In this document: positions 20,286-32,272 of the stretch, piece by piece
How the letters are laid out: every line of letters begins with the position of its first letter
Numbering within the stretch: position 1 is the first letter of the stretch
Source: Enterobacter sp. ENT03
Lineage (GTDB): Bacteria; Pseudomonadota; Gammaproteobacteria; Enterobacterales; Enterobacteriaceae
DNA length: 64,000 bases
Assembly (NCBI RefSeq): GCF_019218745.1
Contig: NZ_JAHUXA010000002.1
Coordinates: forward strand, 186,001 to 250,000
Direction: 5' to 3'
Program-made: the position numbers and the translations under genes
Notes under the pieces: generated by a model
The model's input: the letters and a program-made list of their open reading frames with translations, nothing else
Database searches by the model: none
Told to the model about the DNA's origin: nothing

Positions 20286-21727
20286 TTTGCCTCCACCGCC
20301 AGCACATCAAACACGTCTTTGCCGAGTGAACATTCCGGGCACAGGAAGCTGTCCGGCACCTCGTCCCACGGCGTACCGGGGGCGACATCCTGCATCGGTT
20401 CGCCGGTGGCCGGATCGTAGATCCACTGGCAGACGCTGCACTGCATGCAGGGTCCGAGGTCGGCGGCGGCAGGGGCGCTGGCGCTTTCTGCCTGCGGTTT
20501 TACCGTCGGGGCTGCGGCAACAGGCAGCGGGGTAAGCGCCCACTGACGGGCAATATCACGACCGTGCTGACGGCAGATTTCCAGCGCATCACTATCCGGC
20601 CGCCATTTGGCTTTCAGGCTGAGTGACATCTCAAAACCGGCATCCTGCAAGCGGGTGGACAGGCGATCCACCGCGCCGCCGCTCCAGCCGTGAGAGCCAA
20701 AGGCGCTGGCGCGTTTATTACGGAAACGCAGGCCGGTGATCTCTTCCACCAGTCCGGCGATTTTCGGCATCATCACGTTATTCATGGTAGAGGTGCCGAC
20801 CAGCACACCTTTGGAGCGGAACACGTTGGTCAGCACCTCGTTTTTATCGCTGCGGGCAACATTAAAGATTTTCACCGCCACGCGGGGATCCACTTCGGTA
20901 ATGCCCTGGGCGATGGCGTCGGCCATCATGCGGGTATTGTTCGACATGGTGTCGTAGAAAATGGTGATGCGATCTTCCTGATAATCTGCCGCCCATTTCA
21001 GGTACAGCTCGACGATTTGCGTCGGGTTATCGCGCCATACCACGCCGTGGGAGGTGGCGATCATATCCACCGGCAGATTGAACCCGAGGATTTCGGTAAT
21101 TTTTGGTGTCACCAGGCGGCTGAACGGCGTCAGGATGTTGGCGTAGTAGCGCTGGCACTGCTCAAACAGTTCCACCTGATCCACTTCGTCATTGAACAGG
21201 TGTTCATCGCAATAGTGCTGACCGAAGGCGTCGTTACTGAACAGCACCGCGTCGCCGGTCATGTAGGTCATCATGCTGTCCGGCCAGTGCAGCATTGGGG
21301 TTTCAACGAAGATCAGCTGTTTGCCGTTACCGATGTCCAGCGTGTCGCCGGTTTTCACCACGTTAAAGTTCCACTCCGGATGATGATGATGCCCGTTGAT
21401 GGAATCGATGGCGTTATTGGTGCAGTAAATCGGCGTATCCGGGATGCAGGACATCAGCTCGGTCAGCGCACCCGCGTGATCTTCTTCCGCATGGTTGATG
21501 ATGATGTAATCAATATCTGCCAGATCGATTTCACCGCGCAGGTTCTGCACGAATTCCCGGCTGAATTTGTGATCAACGGTGTCGATGAGCACGTTTTTCT
21601 CTTCGCGGATCAGATAGCTGTTGTAGCTGCTGCCGCGCAGGGTTTTGTATTCGGTGCCGTGAAAATCGCGCACTTCCCAGTCACGTTGTCCAACCCAGTG
21701 AATATTATTTTTTACATGAATAGTCAT
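20282..21727 (-). CDS. norV: NorV, flavorubredoxin nitric oxide reductase
   Basis: Cytoplasmic flavo-diiron protein that reduces NO to N2O. It has 481 residues (E. coli 479). Order: metallo-beta-lactamase-like domain with the di-iron motif HAEEDHAG (about 79-86), flavodoxin domain (about 254-395) with YDTMSNNT, and a C-terminal rubredoxin with [10 protein letters not shown] and FLCPECS holding one iron. The start MTIHVKNN is taken because it matches the family; an in-frame start five codons earlier is less likely. It is the first gene of norVW, divergent from norR. Confidence 0.96.
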   Translation of the reverse strand: MTIHVKNNIHWVGQRDWEVRDFHGTEYKTLRGSSYNSYLIREEKNVLIDTVDHKFSREFVQNLRGEIDLADIDYIIINHAEEDHAGALTELMSCIPDTPIYCTNNAIDSINGHHHHPEWNFNVVKTGDTLDIGNGKQLIFVETPMLHWPDSMMTYMTGDAVLFSNDAFGQHYCDEHLFNDEVDQVELFEQCQRYYANILTPFSRLVTPKITEILGFNLPVDMIATSHGVVWRDNPTQIVELYLKWAADYQEDRITIFYDTMSNNTRMMADAIAQGITEVDPRVAVKIFNVARSDKNEVLTNVFRSKGVLVGTSTMNNVMMPKIAGLVEEITGLRFRNKRASAFGSHGWSGGAVDRLSTRLQDAGFEMSLSLKAKWRPDSDALEICRQHGRDIARQWALTPLPVAAAPTVKPQAESASAPAAADLGPCMQCSVCQWIYDPATGEPMQDVAPGTPWDEVPDSFLCPECSLGKDVFDVLAVEAK

Positions 21728-21771
21728 ATTACCCTCAGCCACGCTGAATTTGAGAAAGATGACTGAGCTAT

Positions 21772-21787
21772 ATCAAGATGCGTGCCA
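21772..21787 (-). promoter_or_regulatory. probable sigma-54 promoter of norVW
   Basis: On the minus strand the site reads TGGCAC-N6-TTGA, with GG and GA 10 nt apart; the expected -12 is GC. It lies 45 bp upstream of the norV ATG, and three NorR sites lie 56-111 bp further upstream. The distance and the activator sites support the call despite the odd -12. Confidence 0.6.
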
Positions 21788-21842
21788 GTTTCTTATTGTC
21801 ATATAAATCAATTGGTTGATAAGACCGCGGCAAATAGGTTTT

Positions 21843-21898
21843 GTCAAAATGACTATGAATTTTATGGTCAATATGACATTGTAGATTGTCAAAATGAC
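21843..21898. promoter_or_regulatory. three NorR enhancer sites
   Basis: GTCAAAATGAC (21843-21853), GTCAATATGAC (21867-21877) and GTCAAAATGAC (21888-21898) each fit the NorR core GT-N7-AC. E. coli also has three such sites between norR and norV, needed to assemble the NorR hexamer. The last site ends 12 bp before the norR ATG, so NorR may also repress its own gene. Confidence 0.9.
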
Positions 21899-21910
21899 TG
21901 TGAGGTGGGT

Positions 21911-23434
21911 ATGCGTTTTTCCGTGGAAGCGCTGGCGAAAATCGCCATTGAACTGCAAAGCGATATTGGTCATCAGGATCGCTTTTCCCGGCTGATCGCC
22001 ACGCTGCGCCAGGTGCTGGGCTGCGATGCGTCGGCGCTGCTGCGTTACGAGGCGCATCAGTTTATTCCGCTGGCCATCGACGGGCTGGCGCAGGACGTGC
22101 TGGGGCGGCGCTTTTCCCTTGCCGGGCACCCGCGGCTGGAGGCGATTGCCCGCGCCGGCGATGTGGTGCGCTTTCCCGCAGACAGCGATCTGCCCGATCC
22201 CTACGACGGGCTGATCCCCGGTCAGGAGAGCCTGAAAGTACATGCCTGTCTGGGCCTGCCGCTGTTTGCCGGGCAGAAGCTGATCGGCGCGCTGACCCTC
22301 GACGGCATGGCGCCGGATCAGTTCGACGGCTTTAGCGACGAGGCTTTGCGCCTGATCGCTGCGCTGGTGGCCGGAGCGCTGAATAACGCCCTGCTGATTG
22401 CCCAGCTGGAAAGTCAGAACGTACTGCCCGCAGGGGAGAGCAGCTTCACGACGGAACGCGGGCAGGAGATGATCGGCCTTGCCCCGGCGATGCAGCAGCT
22501 GAAAAAAGAGATCGATATTGTTGCCGCCTCGGATCTCAACGTATTGATTAGCGGCGAAACCGGCACCGGTAAAGAGCTGGTAGCGAAGGCGATCCACAGC
22601 GGATCGCCACGGGCGGTCAATCCGCTGGTCTATTTAAACTGCGCGGCGCTGCCGGAAAGCGTCGCCGAAAGCGAACTGTTCGGCCATGTAAAAGGCGCGT
22701 TTACCGGGGCGATCAGCAACCGCAGCGGTAAGTTTGAAATGGCCGATAACGGCACGCTGTTCCTCGATGAGATCGGCGAGCTGTCGCTGGCGTTACAGGC
22801 GAAGCTGCTGCGCGTATTGCAGTATGGCGATATTCAGCGCGTTGGCGATGATCGCAGCCTGCGGGTGGATGTGCGGGTGCTGGCCGCCACGAACCGCGAT
22901 TTGCGTGAGGAAGTGCTGGCGGGGCGGTTTCGCGCCGATCTGTTCCACCGCCTGAGCGTCTTTCCGCTGTTCGTGCCGCCGCTGCGGGAGCGGGGCGAGG
23001 ACGTGATCCTGCTGGCGGGCTATTTCTGCGAGCAGTGCCGGATGCGGCTGGGGCTGACGCAGGTGGTGCTCAGCCCCGGCGCGCGGGCGCAGCTGCTGGC
23101 CTACGGCTGGCCCGGCAACGTTCGCGAGCTGGAACATGCCATTCATCGCGCGGTAGTGCTGGCGCGGGCGACACGGGCAGGGGAGGAGGTGGTGCTGGAA
23201 GCGCATCACTTTGCTTTCAGTGATGAGGCCGTGCCTGCTGCTCAGGCCACCATCAGCGTGCCGGTGAACGACGCCGCGCTGAACCTGCGAACGGCGACAG
23301 AAGATTTTCAGCGCCGGCTGATTGAGAATGCCCTGCGCGCTCACGATCAGAACTGGGCGGCCAGCGCGCGGGCGCTGGAGATGGACGTCGCCAACCTGCA
23401 CCGGCTGGCGAAGCGTCTGGGGCTGAAGGGCTAG
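21911..23434 (+). CDS. norR: NorR, NO-sensing sigma-54 activator
   Basis: Enhancer-binding protein (507 aa; E. coli 504) that activates norVW. The N-terminal GAF domain (about 1-170) senses NO through a non-haem iron. The AAA+ domain has Walker A GETGTGKE near 213-220 and the sigma-54 contact loop GAFTGA near 264-269. The C-terminal helix-turn-helix ends in [19 protein letters not shown]. The start [16 protein letters not shown] is chosen by family match with GAGGTGGGT before it; a frame extending 43 codons upstream covers the NorR sites and is not credible. It overlaps the convergent gutQ by 4 bp. Confidence 0.95.
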   Translation: MRFSVEALAKIAIELQSDIGHQDRFSRLIATLRQVLGCDASALLRYEAHQFIPLAIDGLAQDVLGRRFSLAGHPRLEAIARAGDVVRFPADSDLPDPYDGLIPGQESLKVHACLGLPLFAGQKLIGALTLDGMAPDQFDGFSDEALRLIAALVAGALNNALLIAQLESQNVLPAGESSFTTERGQEMIGLAPAMQQLKKEIDIVAASDLNVLISGETGTGKELVAKAIHSGSPRAVNPLVYLNCAALPESVAESELFGHVKGAFTGAISNRSGKFEMADNGTLFLDEIGELSLALQAKLLRVLQYGDIQRVGDDRSLRVDVRVLAATNRDLREEVLAGRFRADLFHRLSVFPLFVPPLRERGEDVILLAGYFCEQCRMRLGLTQVVLSPGARAQLLAYGWPGNVRELEHAIHRAVVLARATRAGEEVVLEAHHFAFSDEAVPAAQATISVPVNDAALNLRTATEDFQRRLIENALRAHDQNWAASARALEMDVANLHRLAKRLGLKG

Positions 23435-24396
23435 AGAATGCCCGCCTGGTAGAAGTCCTGTAAGTTAATCGCGCCGGTGAGCACGCCGTGTTCATCCACC
23501 ACCGGGGCAGCGGCGATCTTACGCTTCATCAGGATCTCTTTGGCATCAATGGCGCGGCTCTGCGCCTGTAGCGTGATGCCGCCTCGCGTCATGGCGTCTT
23601 GCACCGCGGCGTCCAGCGTGCCGCCGCCCACCAGCCAGCGGCGCAAATCGCCATCGGTAAATACCCCCTGAACGTGTTGCGCACGGTCGCACACCGCCAC
23701 CAGTCCCAGCCCGGTGCGGCTTAGCTCCAGCATGGCGTCCATCACGCTGGTGTCGAGCTGCACCTGCGGCAGGGCGTCGTCGGTACGCATCAGGTGATGC
23801 ACTTTATTAAGCAGTCGTGCGCCCAGCGCCCCCGCCGGATGCGAGCGGGCGAAATCCTCTTCGTTAAAACCGCGTGCCTGCATGACCGCCATCGCCAGCG
23901 CGTCGCCCATCATCAGCGTATTAACGGTGCTGGAGGTCGGCGCAAGGTGCATCGGGCAGGCTTCGCGCTCCACCGAAATATCCAGCCAGGCTTTGGCGGC
24001 CAGCGCCAGCGGGGAGCGGGATTTGCCGGTCATCGCCAGCAGCGCGACGCCTTTTTCTTCCAGCCGCGGAATGATCAGATCCAGCTCTTTAGCGGTGCCG
24101 GAATAGGAGATAAACAGCAGCAGATCGCGGCTTTCAATCATGCCCAGGTCGCCGTGCAGCGCTTCCGCCGGGTGGACAAAAAAGGCTGGCGTGCCGGTGC
24201 TGGCGAGGGTGGCGGCGATCTTTTTACCGATGTGCCCGGATTTGCCAATGCCGGAGACAATCACTTTGCCCTCACAGTGCAAAATGGCGCTGGCGGCACG
24301 GACGAAGTCCTCTCCCAGGCGTTCCGGCAGACGGCTCGCTTCCTGTAATTCCAGCAGCAGCGTCTGACGGGCGGTGTTTAACAGTTGTTCACTCAT
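23431..24396 (-). CDS. gutQ: GutQ, D-arabinose 5-phosphate isomerase
   Basis: Sugar-phosphate isomerase paralogous to KdsD, converting ribulose 5-phosphate to arabinose 5-phosphate. It has 321 residues, as in E. coli: an SIS domain (about 30-180, [25 protein letters not shown] and ISYSG) and two CBS domains (about 200-321). MSEQLLN is taken as the start; the frame extends five codons upstream into srlR. It is the last gene of the srl operon and overlaps srlR by 8 bp. Confidence 0.95.
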   Translation of the reverse strand: MSEQLLNTARQTLLLELQEASRLPERLGEDFVRAASAILHCEGKVIVSGIGKSGHIGKKIAATLASTGTPAFFVHPAEALHGDLGMIESRDLLLFISYSGTAKELDLIIPRLEEKGVALLAMTGKSRSPLALAAKAWLDISVEREACPMHLAPTSSTVNTLMMGDALAMAVMQARGFNEEDFARSHPAGALGARLLNKVHHLMRTDDALPQVQLDTSVMDAMLELSRTGLGLVAVCDRAQHVQGVFTDGDLRRWLVGGGTLDAAVQDAMTRGGITLQAQSRAIDAKEILMKRKIAAAPVVDEHGVLTGAINLQDFYQAGIL

Positions 24397-25162
24397 GACT
24401 CTCTCCGGCAATTATCACGTCGATTCCTTTGTCTTCTAAGGCGGCGCGGAATTCATCAGAAATTCCCGCGTCGGTGATCAGTTTGTCCACGCTTTCCAGG
24501 CTACAGACGATATTCGGGCTTTTGCGACCAAACTTTGATGAGTCGGCCATCAGGATCACTTCCCTGGCGGCGTTGCACATGGCTTTACTGACGGTGAATA
24601 CTTCGTTGAAGGTGGTGACGCCGGCGTTGAGATCGATGCCGTCGGTGCCCATAAACAGCTTATCAAAGCTGAAATGTTCAAAGGCGTTCTCCGCCAGCTG
24701 GCCGTGGAAAGAAGCGGATTTTTTACGGAAGGTGCCGCCTGGCATCAAAATGGTCTGCTCGTTGTCGAGTTCTGACAGAGCGTTAACGATGTGCAGGCTG
24801 TTGGTCATCACCGTGATGTTATTGAAGTGGCTGAGCAGGGGCACCATTTGCAGCACCGTACTGCCCGCGTCGAGGATCAGCGAATCACCATCGTGAATAA
24901 ATCCCACCGCCGTTTCGGCGATGCGGGCTTTCTGGCTGGTGTTGATCAGCGTTTTATGATCGATAGGCGGATCCGCGTCGTCTTTGTTGAGCACGACGCC
25001 GCCGTAGGTGCGGATCACGGTACCGGCATGTTCGAGGATCACCAGATCTTTGCGGATGGTGGTGCCAGTGGTGTCAAACTGCTGCGCCAGTTCATCGACC
25101 GAACATTTACCCCGCTGATGCAGATGTTCGAGAATAGCGGCCTGGCGCTGACGTGGTTTCAT
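24389..25162 (-). CDS. srlR: SrlR (GutR), DeoR-family repressor of the sorbitol operon
   Basis: Transcription repressor of the glucitol operon. It has 257 residues with an N-terminal DeoR helix-turn-helix ([26 protein letters not shown], then [14 protein letters not shown]) and a sugar-phosphate sensor domain (about 75-240, with [10 protein letters not shown]). It follows gutM by 66 bp. Together with the activator GutM it gives the dual control known for this operon. Confidence 0.95.
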   Translation of the reverse strand: MKPRQRQAAILEHLHQRGKCSVDELAQQFDTTGTTIRKDLVILEHAGTVIRTYGGVVLNKDDADPPIDHKTLINTSQKARIAETAVGFIHDGDSLILDAGSTVLQMVPLLSHFNNITVMTNSLHIVNALSELDNEQTILMPGGTFRKKSASFHGQLAENAFEHFSFDKLFMGTDGIDLNAGVTTFNEVFTVSKAMCNAAREVILMADSSKFGRKSPNIVCSLESVDKLITDAGISDEFRAALEDKGIDVIIAGESHE

Positions 25163-25228
25163 AGGCGTTGGACCCTGCGTGAAAGTGCGAAATGATAATT
25201 TCGCAAGCTAAAAGCGTTCACAACGAAA

Positions 25229-25588
25229 TTATCCATGTTTCATTTTAAGCGCTAATGATAGAGTATTCTGACAGCGCGGATCATGGGGAAAGATCACATC
25301 AGGGTGTAATTCATCACGATGTTTGCCGGTTAACGCGGCAATTTTTAGCGGACGGGCGAAAACCGTGAGCCCTTTCATCAATAAGGTATCCGTCACGCGC
25401 AGCTGTTCATCCAGCGCGACGGCAATGACCACGCGGGGCCGGAAACGACCGCCTGCGCGCCCGACGCCGACCCGACCACGCTGGCATAGCTGCTCAAAGG
25501 CACGGTTAAACTGGCGGATCTGCCTGCCGCCCAGCGCGAGCTGGCCGATCCAGGCGATGGCGGCGAGGGTGATGAGTGCCGTTACCAT
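25229..25588 (-). CDS. gutM: GutM, transcriptional activator of the sorbitol operon
   Basis: Protein of 119 residues, the E. coli length, genetically defined as an activator of gut/srl expression. It starts with one hydrophobic segment (VTALITLAAIAWIGQLALGG) that looks like a membrane helix, and has no recognised DNA-binding motif. It lies between srlD and srlR, separated from srlD by a REP cluster. Confidence 0.93.
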   Translation of the reverse strand: MVTALITLAAIAWIGQLALGGRQIRQFNRAFEQLCQRGRVGVGRAGGRFRPRVVIAVALDEQLRVTDTLLMKGLTVFARPLKIAALTGKHRDELHPDVIFPHDPRCQNTLSLALKMKHG

Positions 25589-25603
25589 AGTGACTCCTTA
25601 ATT

Positions 25604-25739
25604 GCCGGGTGGCGGCTGCGCCTTACCCGGCCTGGGGGTTTATGCCTTTCATGCCGGGTGGCGGCTGCGCCTTACCCGGCCTACGATTTTATCCCTTTCA
25701 TGCCGGGAGGTAGCCCCGGTAAGCGCAGCGCCACCGGGG
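25604..25739. repeat. cluster of three REP elements between srlD and gutM
   Basis: Two nearly identical GCCGGGTGGCGGCTGCGCCTTACCCGGC units (from 25604 and 25653) are followed by one inverted unit (25703-25739). This is a typical BIME inside an operon. It could stabilise the upstream srlAEBD mRNA and lower gutM-srlR-gutQ expression. Confidence 0.88.
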
Positions 25740-25746
25740 AATGAAC

Positions 25747-26526
25747 TCAGAACATCACCTGACCGCCGGTGATATTGATCGACTGCCCGGTGCAGTAGGA
25801 CGCCAGCGGGCTGGCGTAAAACAGCAGCAGGTTCAGCACATCCTGATAATCGCAGCCGCGCCTGAGCGGGACTTTATCAATGTAGTGCTGCTCCACCTGT
25901 TCGGCGGGAATGCCGAGCTTGCTGGCATACTGCGGGATCAGCGACTGGAACATCGGTGATTTCAGCAGGTTGCCGAGCATCAGTGAATGCACGGTAATGC
26001 CGTACTCCGCCAGATCCAGCGCCAGTGACTGGGTTAACCCCACGCCGCCGAACTTGGCAGCGCTGTAGCCCGAGTTGTGTTTACTGCCCACTTTGCCGGA
26101 TTTCGAGTTGATCTGGATGATGCGCCCGGCGATGCCGTCGCGGATCATCAGTCGTGAAAACTCCCTGGCGCAGAGGAAATAGCCCACCAGATTCACCTGC
26201 AATGAGCGGTCAAAATCCCCCAGTTCGACGTCGCTGATAAAGGCCGCTTTGGCGATCCCGGCGCTATACACCAGCAAATCGACGCGACCAAAAATCTCGT
26301 CCACGCCTCTTGAGAGCGCCAGCACGCTCTGTTCGCTGGTGGCATCGGCCCCGAAACCGTACGCCTTACCTTCGCCGAACTCGGCGTTGATCTGCTGTGC
26401 GGTACTGGCGGCTTTATCACTCTGAATATCCACCACCGCCACACGATACCCCTCTGCGGCCAGCCCACGGCACAGGAACGCCCCTAAGGTCTGTCCTCCG
26501 CCAATGACAACGGCAACCTGATCCAT
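25747..26526 (-). CDS. srlD: SrlD, sorbitol-6-phosphate 2-dehydrogenase
   Basis: Short-chain dehydrogenase that oxidises glucitol 6-phosphate to fructose 6-phosphate with NAD. It is 259 aa. The N-terminal Rossmann motif is GGGQTLGAFLCRGLA (8-22), and the catalytic Ser/Tyr/Lys set lies in INSKSGKVGSKHNSGYSAAKFGG (about 138-160). It is downstream of srlB by 14 bp and ends beside a REP cluster. Confidence 0.96.
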   Translation of the reverse strand: MDQVAVVIGGGQTLGAFLCRGLAAEGYRVAVVDIQSDKAASTAQQINAEFGEGKAYGFGADATSEQSVLALSRGVDEIFGRVDLLVYSAGIAKAAFISDVELGDFDRSLQVNLVGYFLCAREFSRLMIRDGIAGRIIQINSKSGKVGSKHNSGYSAAKFGGVGLTQSLALDLAEYGITVHSLMLGNLLKSPMFQSLIPQYASKLGIPAEQVEQHYIDKVPLRRGCDYQDVLNLLLFYASPLASYCTGQSINITGGQVMF

Positions 26527-26540
26527 ACTTTTCTCCTCAA

Positions 26541-26903
26541 CTACGCAGTAAATTTAAAGGTGCAGCCCGGCTGGATCGCCGAGGGTACCGGCCCGGCGAC
26601 ATGCACCGTACCGGGGTATTCCGCTTCACGTTCCCCGTCAAAGCGCAGGGTGATATGACCCAGCTCGCGCAGGTTTGCTTCGGCCACCGCGCCCACTGCG
26701 GTCACGGGATAGCGCTGCGCGCCCAGCTCGAGGACCGCGCCGGGTTGCAGGCTGCCGTGCATGTCGCCGTGGCAATGGATAAAACAGAACGCCTGAATGT
26801 CGGCAGGCGCACCCTCGCGAAAGGTGATCAGCATCTGCTCGTCCAGCGCCTCTGTGGCGCTGTCGCCGATGCGGGTGATGGTGGTCTGGTAGATCACGGA
26901 CAT
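26541..26903 (-). CDS. srlB: SrlB, PTS EIIA component for sorbitol
   Basis: Soluble glucitol/sorbitol-specific EIIA that receives phosphate from HPr. It has 120 residues (E. coli 123). The phosphorylated histidine lies in CFIHCHGDMHG near residue 43. The start MSVIYQTTITRIG is chosen because it matches relatives; 13 extra in-frame codons reach into srlE. Gap to srlE is 13 bp. Confidence 0.94.
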   Translation of the reverse strand: MSVIYQTTITRIGDSATEALDEQMLITFREGAPADIQAFCFIHCHGDMHGSLQPGAVLELGAQRYPVTAVGAVAEANLRELGHITLRFDGEREAEYPGTVHVAGPVPSAIQPGCTFKFTA

Positions 26904-26916
26904 CGTGTATGACCTC

Positions 26917-28544
<1,628 letters not shown>

Positions 28545-28701
28545 ATGCGACGTGGCGAGGATTTTTACGTTCGTTTTGCAAGGTTTTCTGAGGAGAGGGG
28601 ATTATGTTGCGCAGACTTCTCTTTGCTGCTTCCTTGTGAAGAGGAAGATGCTTTACCATAATTCCCTCTCGCCGAATTCGTTATGTTTATATGGATGTCC
28701 C

Positions 28702-29784
28702 ATGTTTAAGCGTCGTTACGCAGCTCTTTTACCTGTGCTGGTCCTGCTCTCTGCCTGTAGCAGTAAACCGAAAACCACTCAGGCTCCCGCTACCGCGGGC
28801 ACGCCGCCTTCAGGCGGATTCCTGCTGGAGCCGCAGCATACTATGCTCAATCCGGCCGGTGATTTTGCCAACAATCCGGCGGCTGAACAGTTCATCGATA
28901 TGATGGTCAGCAAACACGGTTTTGACCGTCAGCAACTGCACGAGATCCTCTCTCAGGCGAAGCGCCTCGATTCCGTGCTGCGTCTGATGGACCGCCAGGC
29001 GCCGACCGCCAGCGTGCCGTCAGGACCAAACGGCGCGTGGCTGCGTTATCGCAAACAGTTCATCACCCCGGATAACGTGCAAAACGGTGTAGCGTTCTGG
29101 GATCAGTATGAAGATGCGCTGAATCGCGCGTGGCAGGTGTATGGCGTGCCGCCGGAAATCATCGTCGGCATTATCGGCGTGGAAACCCGCTGGGGCCGCG
29201 TGATGGGGAAAACCCGCATTCTGGATGCGCTGGCAACCCTGTCATTCGCCTATCCGCGCCGGGCCGCGTATTTTTCCTCTGAGCTGGAAACCTTCCTGCT
29301 GATGGCGCGCGATGAAAGCGACGATCCGCTCGATTTGAAAGGGTCCTTTGCGGGTGCGATGGGCTACGGGCAGTTTATGCCGTCCTCTTATAAAGAGTAT
29401 GCCGTTGATTTTAATGGCGACGGGCATATCAACCTGTGGGATCCGGAGGATGCCATCGGCAGCGTGGCGAACTATTTCAAAGAGCATGGCTGGGTGAAAG
29501 GTGATGTCGTAGCGGTGCCGGCTAACGGTCAGGCACCGGGTCTGGCTAACGGCTTCAAAACCAAATACAGCATTGCGCAGCTGGCGGCGGCAGGTTTAAC
29601 GCCGCAGCAATCGCTGGGTAATCATCAGGAAGCGAGCCTGTTGCGCCTGGATGTCGGCACCGGCTATGAATACTGGTACGGTCTGCCGAACTTCTACGCC
29701 ATTACCCGCTATAACCACAGCACGCACTATGCGATGGCGGTCTGGCAGCTGGGCCAGACGGTGGCGCTGGCGCGTATTAAGTAA
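28702..29784 (+). CDS. mltB: MltB, membrane-bound lytic transglycosylase B
   Basis: Outer-membrane lipoprotein that cleaves peptidoglycan with formation of 1,6-anhydromuramic ends. It has 360 residues (E. coli 361). A lipoprotein signal ends in LLSAC (Cys19). The catalytic Glu lies in GVETRWGR near residue 161, and an EF-hand-like DFNGDGHINLWDPEDA loop near 235-250 matches the calcium site of Slt35. The start MFKRRYAALLP is set by the signal peptide; 50 codons of open frame upstream lack one. A terminator follows. Confidence 0.96.
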   Translation: MFKRRYAALLPVLVLLSACSSKPKTTQAPATAGTPPSGGFLLEPQHTMLNPAGDFANNPAAEQFIDMMVSKHGFDRQQLHEILSQAKRLDSVLRLMDRQAPTASVPSGPNGAWLRYRKQFITPDNVQNGVAFWDQYEDALNRAWQVYGVPPEIIVGIIGVETRWGRVMGKTRILDALATLSFAYPRRAAYFSSELETFLLMARDESDDPLDLKGSFAGAMGYGQFMPSSYKEYAVDFNGDGHINLWDPEDAIGSVANYFKEHGWVKGDVVAVPANGQAPGLANGFKTKYSIAQLAAAGLTPQQSLGNHQEASLLRLDVGTGYEYWYGLPNFYAITRYNHSTHYAMAVWQLGQTVALARIK

Positions 29785-29791
29785 TCACGAT

Positions 29792-29819
29792 AAAGGCCAG
29801 CACCCGCTGGCCTTTTTTC
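29792..29819 (+). terminator. intrinsic terminator of mltB
   Basis: AAAGGCCAGC, a 4-base loop, GCTGGCCTTT and then a T run: a perfect 10-bp stem 7 bp after the mltB stop. Confidence 0.9.
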
Positions 29820-29913
29820 TGAAGCCCCCTCGTAAAATAGACCTCTCGCCCCCACCTTTGATGAGAAGATGCTATCTTGTCTGCCATGTTTTTATTCACT
29901 TACGGGAGTCATG

Positions 29914-30411
29914 ATGACAGACAGTGAATTGATGCATTTAAGCGAGCGCATCGGGCAGGCGTTGAAAGCGCGGGGCGCGACCGTGACCACCGCGGAATCC
30001 TGCACCGGCGGCTGGGTGGCGAAAGTTATTACCGATATTCCGGGCAGCTCCGCCTGGTTTGAGCGGGGATTTGTCACTTACAGTAACGAGGCCAAATCGC
30101 AGATGATTGGCGTTAAACCCGCCACGCTGGAACAGCATGGTGCGGTGAGCGAGCCGGTGGTGGTTGAGATGGCGATTGGCGCGATTAAAGCCGCCCGCGC
30201 GGATTATGCGATTTCTGTCAGCGGCATCGCCGGACCGGATGGTGGCACGGCCAACAAGCCTGTCGGCACCGTGTGGTTTGGCTTTGCCAGCGCCGCAGGC
30301 GAGGGCATCACCCGCTGTGAATGCTTTAGCGGCGACCGCGAAAACGTGCGGCGTCAGGCCACGGCGTATGCCCTGCAAACGCTATGGCAACAATTTCTAC
30401 AAAACACTTGA
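29914..30411 (+). CDS. pncC: PncC, nicotinamide-nucleotide amidase
   Basis: Deamidates NMN to nicotinate mononucleotide in pyridine nucleotide salvage (formerly YgaD, CinA C-terminal family). It is 165 aa, as in E. coli. The catalytic Ser is in AESCTGG (near residue 31), and the SGIAGPDGG motif lies near 103-111. An adjacent in-frame ATG at 29911 is an equally good start. The stop is almost at the -35 box of recA, so the two are very close but recA has its own promoter. Confidence 0.95.
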   Translation: MTDSELMHLSERIGQALKARGATVTTAESCTGGWVAKVITDIPGSSAWFERGFVTYSNEAKSQMIGVKPATLEQHGAVSEPVVVEMAIGAIKAARADYAISVSGIAGPDGGTANKPVGTVWFGFASAAGEGITRCECFSGDRENVRRQATAYALQTLWQQFLQNT

Positions 30412-30435
30412 TACTGTATGAGCATACAGTATAAT
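30408..30435 (+). promoter_or_regulatory. recA promoter and LexA box
   Basis: TTGATA (-35, 30408-30413) and TATAAT (-10, 30430-30435) are 16 bp apart. Between them a perfect 20-bp SOS box occupies 30412-30431 (TACTGT...ACAGTA), the same as E. coli recA. Binding of LexA would block the promoter fully. Confidence 0.95.
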
Positions 30436-30464
30436 TACCGCAACAGTTAAGAATTCCCGGTTGA

Positions 30465-31565
<1,101 letters not shown>

Positions 31566-31584
31566 TAATCTTATGTAACCGATA

Positions 31585-31612
31585 AAAAGGGCTGCTTATG
31601 CAGCCCTTTTGC
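31585..31612 (+). terminator. intrinsic terminator between recA and recX
   Basis: AAAAGGGCTGC, loop TTAT, GCAGCCCTTTT: an 11-bp stem followed by T-rich DNA. In E. coli readthrough here supplies a low level of recX mRNA. Confidence 0.92.
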
Positions 31613-31636
31613 TATTTCATCCCCAGCAGGTGTGCT

Positions 31637-32143
31637 ATGTCTGATTCTGATACGACGCCCCGTCGTTCTGCCTACGCCCGGTTACTGGATCGGGCGATGC
31701 GTATCCTCGCCATGCGCGACCACAGCGAACAGGAGTTTCGCCGCAAACTCACCGCCCCCATTATGACCAAAAGCGGGCCGGAACCGGTGGATGCCAGCGA
31801 AGACGATATTAATAACGTCGTCAACTGGTGCTTTGAAAACCGCTACCTTGATGATGATCGTTTTGCCCGCCAGTTTATTGCCAGCCGGGGCCGCAAAGGC
31901 TATGGCCCGTCGCGCATCAGTCAGGAGCTCAACCAGAAAGGCATTGGCCGCGAAGCGGCGCAGGCAGCGATGCGGGAATGCGACATTGACTGGACGGCGA
32001 TGGCCCGCGAGCAGGCGTATCGTAAATATGGTGAGCCGCTGCCCACCGCCTTTGCCGAGAAAGTGAAAGTACAGCGATTTCTGATGTACCGCGGCTTTAT
32101 GATGGAAGATATTCAGGCGTTGTGGCGAAATTTTGATGATTGA
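31637..32143 (+). CDS. recX: RecX, inhibitor of RecA
   Basis: Small regulatory protein that binds RecA filaments and limits strand exchange and co-protease activity. It has 168 residues (E. coli 166) made of alpha-helical repeats, with conserved [34 protein letters not shown] and the C-terminal [10 protein letters not shown] segment. Start [17 protein letters not shown], with CAGCAGGTG upstream; 13 earlier in-frame codons overlap the terminator. Confidence 0.95.
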   Translation: MSDSDTTPRRSAYARLLDRAMRILAMRDHSEQEFRRKLTAPIMTKSGPEPVDASEDDINNVVNWCFENRYLDDDRFARQFIASRGRKGYGPSRISQELNQKGIGREAAQAAMRECDIDWTAMAREQAYRKYGEPLPTAFAEKVKVQRFLMYRGFMMEDIQALWRNFDD

Positions 32144-32203
32144 CTGCATACGGGATTTTACTTCGCAGTAAAGAAAACTTATCTTATTCCCACTTTTTCC
32201 GGT

Positions 32204-32232
32204 AGTTGGCGGCGGTTCGTAAGCCGTCAACT
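32204..32232. promoter_or_regulatory. inverted repeat in the alaS leader/promoter
   Basis: AGTTGGCGGC (32204-32213) and GCCGTCAACT (32223-32232) form a 10-bp inverted repeat with one mismatch, 40 bp before alaS. E. coli alanyl-tRNA synthetase represses its own gene by binding a palindrome flanking the start site; this is the likely counterpart. Confidence 0.5.
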
Positions 32233-32272
32233 GCTGGCTACGATAATACGTTAGCTTGATTCCAGGATAATT

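Noticed and set aside
28552-28701. 50-codon N-terminal extension of mltB
   Set aside because: It would bury the lipoprotein signal peptide, which starts exactly at 28702.
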